DNA of 64,000 bases, from NCBI RefSeq assembly GCF_019059575.1, contig NW_024881867.1:372001-436000 (forward strand), given 5' to 3'. Shown here piece after piece: positions 57,632 through 64,000 of the stretch. The stretch comes from Amphibalanus amphitrite. Lineage: Eukaryota; Arthropoda; Thecostraca; Balanomorpha; Balanidae. The first letter of the stretch is position 1. Each line of letters starts with the position of its first letter. The translations under genes were made by a program, and so were the position numbers. The notes beneath the pieces are model-generated. The model was given only the letters and a program-made list of their open reading frames with translations, did not search any database and was not told the origin of the DNA.

Positions 57632-58323
57632 CGGGACGGGGCAGTGCTGTCTGGCGGACGGTGCTTGGGGTGTGGCCATGTGACGTCGGTGCCTCCGCCG
57701 AGCTGCGGCCGAACGCAGCGGTCAGGCTGTGCTGACGAAGAGAAGAAGCACACCATCGTGCGTAAGCCTGTGAGACGGCCAAATGCTTCAGTTCACTATG
57801 ACGCCAACCCACAGCGTCCTGACGTGGGCAAAATCGAGTCACGCTGCTGAGAAAAACTATCTAAGCGGTGGACAATGAGGCGGCAGACGTCTCAAGCTAC
57901 CGACCACGAGCTTTGGCGTGTGTACGCCGCTGACCGGCATGCGACAGTGTCGAGACGTGCGCGCGGCTGAACTGTGTGCTGAAACCGACGGTCACATTCC
58001 ACGAGTCGTGATGTCGTTGTCGAGACCATCATTTATCTTGTGACTGATTTCCTGTGGCTGGCTATGAGGCGCAGGAACGAGGTGACTAGATGTGGTGTTA
58101 TTCAATGCGAGGCATATTGTCCTCTGAGCGAGTGAACGTTTGCAATGGTAGCTTTACAAAGTTGTCAGTCATAGGGAAGTGCTACTAACAGTGTTTATAG
58201 GATCCGATGTGTTTCACAGCGCACTCGTCTAATTTCGTGAGCTGTGAAATGATTAATCACTCTATTTTGTGTTTGCTGCGCGCTGAGGTGATAATGTTCA
58301 ATGAGCAGCTAATTTTTGTACAT

Positions 58324-58329
58324 AATAAA
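58324..58329 (+). terminator. Poly(A) signal of the LRR gene
   Basis: AATAAA about 690 bases after the stop codon, giving a long 3' UTR. The convergent methyltransferase gene ends about 600 bases further on. Confidence 0.75.
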
Positions 58330-58922
58330 AATACACAAATGTAATATTAGATCCAGCTGATGCCTGATCCTTGTTACCTGAGTGACCCATGCACAAAGCG
58401 AAGTCCCATTCTAATGTCCATATATATCGCGCTGGTACGCTGTTATTTCACACGTCCACGACAATAGGTAGTTTAACAATATTTAGTATATTTCATACAA
58501 TTTACAAAGTGTCTCGGACAAGCAACTAATCCGGAGCTGATTCCTGAACAGATCCACTAAAGCCCAAAGTTTCTAAAATTGTATGAAAAGGCAGAGGTCA
58601 ATGCATGACGAAACCGACCCGCTCGCAGTTGGCGTTCTACGGTGTCGCCACACGTTCTGTTCCTAGCGATGATGGTGGTACTGGAGTGGGGTAGGGGTGA
58701 GGAGGGGAGGGGTTAACCACGCACTGAGAACCTGGACGACCGTGATCTCTATGGACCGGTCAGATATCGGGAGCGATATTGTTCTGTCGGCATTGGATCA
58801 TGCTCCGGTGAAATTGGGGGTCGGAACTGCTGCAGCGTGAATTCTCAGACTGATTGTAAAAATACTCACCGTAACAGTTCCACCGAAGACGAATCATACA
58901 CACCAAACAAGCAGAGCGTTTT

Positions 58923-61900
58923 TCACTGTTTCTTCCTTGCTACTAAAATATGAATATCATCAGCCATATAGTCTGGATGCATTTTCTGTGTCGGAACCTC
59001 TTCTACATCGAATTGCTTCCTCAGGACCTCCGAGAACTTCTTTTGCAGCACTTGCTTCACCTCAGACTCTCTATCTTCATAGCTAATCAGCACTGCAGTT
59101 TTGGGCCCGGCCAAGGCTGATATGGTGTGCAAAAGCGGCAGAAGCGCCTGAAAAAAGACACCAAAACATATAATGACAGTCATCTTAGCATCGAGTCGTT
59201 TTTCGTAAAGTAAATGCGAGTGAATCGTTTAAACGGATACCATTTCCTGCAATCGCTTTTAACAAGTGTGTTCAGTAGAAATATTTGGAAAAAAGTGAAA
59301 CGTGAAAAAAGAAACATCTCGAGTTGCATCTCTCTTCTATCATGTCTGTTCACTTTCTCCAGCTTTATATAGGTCAATTTCACATGCATGAGTTCGTTCG
59401 TTCGTTCGTGTATTTAGGAAACATCCATAAAATGGTTTTTCAGTGTTCCACGTCAGGGTACAATGTACATGATAAAACATTGGTATATTTAAAACAAAGT
59501 AAAGTGTAAAGGAGAGAAAAATAGTAAGGCTAGTGAAACTGAAATGCCGGGGGTAACTTTACTGAAATATAGCAAAAAGGAGCGAGGTATCAATCTTGCC
59601 TGGGCGTTGTTTCACAACTATATTGGCATGTCTAGCACGTTGCATAAAAATCCCCCATAAAGCATGGAGCTGCCCAGACTGTGGAATCAACTTTTGTAAA
59701 TACAATGGGAAAATTTGTTAATAAATTGAGCACTAAGGAGGCATTACGACACTTAGGCATTCAAAGTGAGTGACATACTTTTCCTGGTAAATAACTGTTG
59801 GGATAATCTATTTCATTGAGGAAGAGAAGTTATTGAGAGGACCAAAAATGTCATTTTGCAAATTGTTTTCCTTAAGTTTCAAATGCTTGAGGTTTTTAGC
59901 AGGTTAACCCTCGCATGTGTAGGGGGGGGGGGGTCGGATGGACCCCCCATGGTTTTTCGCGAATAACTCGCGTAAAAAGCGGCCGATCGCGACGAAACTT
60001 TCAGTACCCTCGCATTGATCAATTTTACACCTACCCTGAAAATTTCATGACCCTGACCCAAATGACCTTTGACCTGTGACCTCTTTTCCGAGACCATGTT
60101 TGGCCGGAATCGCGATTTCGCGTATGTCGGCTCGCATTAGCCGCGCGTTTGCAAGCTTTTCGTGGTTTCAAACGTTCAAACATGTGAGTTGATGTTGCTC
60201 CCATACATTAGGGTGGGTGTCAAGGTCACCTGAAGGTCAGGTCAGGTCATTGACCTTTGGTGACCTCGGTTCACTTTTTCGAGTTTTACATGTTTCTAGG
60301 CTAGTTTTTGGAGCTGAATTCGAATTTAGCAACCATTTGAACATTTACGAAGTAGTTTTGGTGACTTCGTAACATGTTACGAAGCTGTCAGAGGCGGTTG
60401 ACACGTACTACGAATACCCGTCACGACGCCTACTGGTTGACCTGACCTGACCTGACCCGACCTGGTCTAAATGCTTAAAGACATCATCTGTGATCAAAAC
60501 TAACACGATATTCGTCATCAGCACCCCGAAAAACTCCTTAGCATCCGCACTTTACGACTTTCTAACAGGTCCCGATTTTCCCGACTTTGGGTCATTGACC
60601 TGACCTGGAAGGTCACCCGATGATCTAGGACCTTAAAATTGGGTATCATCGGCTTCCTCTCGTCACGGGCAACACGCTCGTTTTTTCCGCGAAGCTCTAG
60701 CTCGATCAGGGGCCAAACGGCAAGGGGGGGGGGTCCAACCGACCCCCCCCCCTACACATTAGAAGCTGGCAAACGCCGCACACATGCGAGGGTTAAAACA
60801 GAATCAGACTACAGAAGCTGCAACTGTAGATCAAGACTCGATCTAGATATGGTTTTCCCACTGCTACTAATACCTACATCTACTAATATATGAGGTAGTT
60901 ATGCTTGTTTACTAACCTCTACATAGTACACACAGTCTGCTACCAGCAGCAGATCAGGCTGAGGCAGAGAAGTGTCAGCATGGTCATCCCAATCTAAAAC
61001 AGCAGCAGAAGCTTTTTCCTGCAGGTTGTTCTCCTCAATATTCTTAGTCAGAAGTGGCATGAGACTGGCCAAGTCAGTAAGTGTTGTCTGACATCTGCAA
61101 AAATAGTTTATCAACAACTGGTTAATAAAGAATTAACTAAATCCAGTGGATTAACTGAAGGTTTAATCCTTAGGTACCTAGACAGACAGTCCACAACACA
61201 CATGTTCAAATACTTTCAAAGTTCCCAAACACAAAAAAGTGCACACTATTTTTCAACCATACTAAGAAAATTTGAAATAATGTGCAGCAGACACATAACA
61301 TAGGTATTGCAGAAAACTATTTAAGCATATTAACATTCACACTCAACTACGCTAACGAGCATACACATATCAGTAGGTGGAACTATGGTCATGAGTACCC
61401 AAATATAGGAACGATCCCATTTTTGGGAACGGAGTTCCCAAATATGGGAACGGGCGTTCCCATTTATGAGAACGGAAGGTAATTTTTCGGCCGTTCGCCC
61501 ACTAAAACTCATTAGTGCATCACGTCTCAAAAAAGTGCACGCTAATTTAAGTATCTACTAAGTCTCTATAAAATTATCTTTAATCTGACCGTTGAACAAG
61601 GAAATTGACCGTCGAATGATATTTTTAATGATTTTTTGAAATGACGGAATGGTGAAAACATGGGTTATACTAAATTTAACATGCAATTTTAAGGAAAATG
61701 AAGCGTTTTTTACATTTTGAGGTCAAGTATAATAATTTTCGCCTGGTTAAGAAGTTTCATACTAGCGACACCAGATGCTGACATATGCAAGCGAACACGC
61801 GGACAGTCCCGAGGTAATATTGTTGACATTTGGTGTCGAGGCGGACGACCGCGTATAACGTGCGTGATTTTACCGAACTACTGTTGTTAACTCAGTTTAA

Positions 61901-63439
61901 GTGGTCGAAAATTATTCAGCTATATCTTATCAGCCCTGAAAGACATATTTTATTTGGATGCTAGCTGTTTAGCGTTGTTTTATAAGGAGCGTCATGAGCG
62001 TGGTTTCTGTCTTCCGTGTTTCTAAGCATGATCGTTTTGGGGGAATTTCTCTTATATAGGTCGCTCTGTGTGGCTTATTATAATTTTTATGCTGATTTCG
62101 ATCATTCCTTGTGCCCATCCTACCAGGCCTTTTGCCACTTACACTCATTAAGAAAGGAAAAAACTAGATTTTCATTGGGACTAGGTGTTTTGAGGGTGTA
62201 ACATATTCAGCGTTCCCATTTTTGGATACTTCCTTGTGCTCGTCAACTATCGGTGATAAACAGACAGGTGCTTGACATGCCTCCACCCTCGGCGCGGACG
62301 GTGGATATAGGTATGGAAGACCTTGTTGAACATCGCTGAGCGTTGTGAATTACGTAATCCTGCAGAGGGGGGCGTGCCCACTGCCCGCTGCGAGATCGAC
62401 GGGAATAAAAGCGCAGGAGACCGGGCGAAACATGCGACGGTCTTGCCGGAAGGGTCATCTGATGATTGTTGCGTTAACAATAATTTGCGGCGTTGGACGT
62501 GATGCTTGTTAATGAAAAGAGCCCCTGAAAGCCGTCGGTGAAATCGTTCCCAATTTTGGGTACGCCGTTCCCATAATGAGGAACGCATGCAGCGCCAGTG
62601 TACGAGAGCGTTCCCAAATTTGGGCTCGCGGCCCGGATGATGGACTGCTTTAGAAATAGGGGAACGATTTGAAACTACGATGGGCCTTACAATATCAAAC
62701 TCTTTCCCAACAATATTGAGACAAATATCAGGCGGTTCACGATCGTTTTATATTTTTTGGACATCATTTAACGGTTCTTTTTCTTGTTGTAAATAATGCC
62801 TACATGGCGTTCCCATATTTGGGTTAGCGTTCCCAAACATGGGAACGAAAATGCGTTCCCGAAAATGGGTACGCTTGACCATAGTTCCGTCTACTGATAT
62901 GCTCGCTCGTAAAATCTGTTCGCACAGATTTCAACAGATTGGTAACGTTATTGAAAAATATTACAATAGAGTTATGTGAAGATAGCTTCAAATCACAAAC
63001 ATGTGAAAAAAGTATTTCCATTAGAAAATCATGTAAATACAAAACAATATTCAAATACCACACAGATACTAATGTGTAGGTCATTACAACAGTTTGGTAA
63101 TTTGTAATGCAATTTAAGGTATAATCATACAAAATTTTACCCTAATGATGCTGCAAGAAGTCCAACAGCTCCAGTTCCAGCGCCTAATTCAATGGCTCTT
63201 GCACTGTGAATGTTTTTGATCAATTGTGACGCATAAGCTACCAAACCACCATCACAATCATCAGTTTTCACACATTCTACAGAATGCACGAAGTCGATGT
63301 ACTTGCTCAAAACAAGTGCGGCGTCCCAAACCACACATCCCACATCACCAATGTAAGATTGATGAATTTTAAGTTCACTTTTTGAGCTTTCAACTTCGAC
63401 GACTCTCACAAACGTCTCCTCGACCAAGGAGGCCGCCAT
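58923..63439 (-). CDS. VCPKMT: VCPKMT/METTL21D-type protein-lysine methyltransferase (three exons)
   Basis: Exons 63439-63141, 61094-60917 and 59147-58923 join in frame (299, 178 and 225 nt including the stop) to a complete 233-residue protein, close to the usual length. Motifs: VGCVVWDAALVLSKY at 33-47; the SAM-binding loop ELGAGTGAVGL at 84-94; acidic TDL at 106-108; ADCVYY at 152-157, the class-specific D-x-x-Y box; and SYEDRES and DDIHILVARK near the C-terminus. This family methylates VCP/p97 on a single lysine in the cytosol. The start is MAAS; an in-frame ATG eight codons upstream is also possible. Borders are GT-AG. Both introns carry mobile elements. It converges with the LRR gene. 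Confidence 0.92.
59904..60796 (-). mobile_element. TTAA-flanked piggyBac-like MITE (CCCTCGCATGTGT family, copy 2) in methyltransferase intron 2
   Basis: TTAA on both sides with CCCTCGCATGTGT inverted ends. Reverse orientation to 53187-54028, with closely matching interior. GGTCAGGTCAGGTCA-type arrays and G/C-run end palindromes. It lies wholly within the intron 59148-60916. Confidence 0.87.
61355..62910. mobile_element. Inverted-terminal element with GTTCCCA-TGGGAAC palindromes in methyltransferase intron 1
   Basis: Imperfect inverted ends of about 45 bp: the left contains CATATCAGTAGGTGGAACTA and TGGTCA, and the right contains its complement TAGTTCCGTCTACTGATATG. Next to both ends are clusters of GTTCCCANNNNTGGGAAC palindromes and variants (61408-61475 and 62815-62870); further single motifs lie at about 62213, 62547 and 62610. 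No transposase frame. The superfamily is not recognised. Confidence 0.7.
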
Positions 63440-63923
63440 GATTGCCGTGATGATTGCCAACAACTATTTAAATACCAGCAATATTATTTTATATGATTTT
63501 TCGTTATCGAGTATATTCTGGTGCTAATTATGTTTGAAAAAATTCTACTCACTCATAATTTAATATTATTTCTATTAAGAAAATCGTCTCAAAATCAACG
63601 TTGAGATTAAAATTTTGATTTTAAAACAACTTGCGAAGCCTTCTGCTGGAAGCGGCTGGGAAGCGGAAGTGGAACGTCGATTGTCTAATTTGTTTACTTC
63701 GTCTAATAAATAAATAAATACACCGCCTTGATATAAATGGTATTTCATATTTCATTGCAAGTGTTTTGAGGGCCTTGATTGTAGGCATTGGTATATACCG
63801 GTATATACTTGTGGTAGTGATATGCCGTGTCACAGCTCCGTGTAGTCTTCGGCATTATCATGCCGAAGACTCTTGCCATACCTACCTGTCATTTTCATGT
63901 TTAAGTTTTTACCGTGCTTTACC

Positions 63924-64000
63924 CAGTGGCGGATCCAGGGGGGGGGGGCAAAATGGGCATTTGCCCCTCCCAAACGGCATAATTTTAACAACGCCTATGG
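63924..64000 (+). mobile_element. hAT-type MITE, left part, cut by the window end
   Basis: It starts CAGTGGCGGATCCAGG, then a G-run and AAATGGGCATTTGCCCC, and matches the element at 22973-23127 in reverse. The right end lies outside the window. Confidence 0.8.

Noticed and set aside
57164..57679. Minus-strand 171-codon frame within the LRR gene
   Set aside because: Shadow of GC-rich third positions in the LRR coding exon.

Overview
The window is nuclear DNA of an animal, most probably an arthropod and plausibly a crustacean. Genes are split by GT-AG introns, there are TATA boxes and a poly(A) signal, and mobile-element debris is abundant. Five small genes have the layout of arthropod cuticle-type secreted proteins: a first exon of only six codons that interrupts the signal peptide, followed by a Gly/Tyr-rich exon. 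The species cannot be fixed from sequence alone.

Layout. At 3.8-37.5 kb there is a dispersed cluster of five plus-strand genes for small secreted Gly/Tyr-rich proteins (A 3918-5178, B 20844-21458, C 24050-24674, D 34521-35070, E 36414-37444). B and C lie in a roughly 3 kb duplicated unit. B, C and E share a 41-bp promoter block containing AAGGTCA. At 38.3-40.6 kb, minus strand, are four exons encoding the N-terminus of a YTHDC2-type RNA helicase (R3H domain, then the DExH P-loop); the rest of that gene was not found. At 56.2-58.3 kb is an intact single-pass leucine-rich-repeat membrane protein with a very acidic Asp/Tyr stretch. At 58.9-63.4 kb, minus strand and convergent with it, is a complete three-exon VCPKMT/METTL21D-type lysine methyltransferase.

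Between these genes the window is mostly mobile DNA. The dominant class is a set of about 0.8-1.2 kb TTAA-flanked, non-autonomous elements with inverted termini beginning CCC (piggyBac-like): 6.0-7.2, 8.3-9.2, 13.8-18.4 (four elements, one nested and the others end to end), 41.5-42.5, 51.9-52.9, 53.2-54.0 and 59.9-60.8 kb. Most carry G-run/C-run palindromes at the ends; all are loaded with GGTCA half-sites, and many also with TGACGTCA. hAT-type miniature elements with exact 8-bp target duplications lie at 20.5, 23.0 and 48.9 kb. There are two elements with TAGGGGAGAG termini (7.3 and 9.7 kb), a 1.5 kb element full of GTTCCCA palindromes in the methyltransferase gene, a GC-rich SGNH-hydrolase ORF (27.7 kb) probably from a retroelement, a P-element-like transposase scrap (31.7 kb), and a 122-bp satellite in two blocks (29.2-30.1 and 33.3-34.2 kb) that can fold into a three-way junction.

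A recurring oddity is that minisatellites carry splice sites: repeated acceptors in genes A and E, and a repeated donor in the YTHDC2-like gene. No rRNA, tRNA, CRISPR array or prokaryotic operon was seen.
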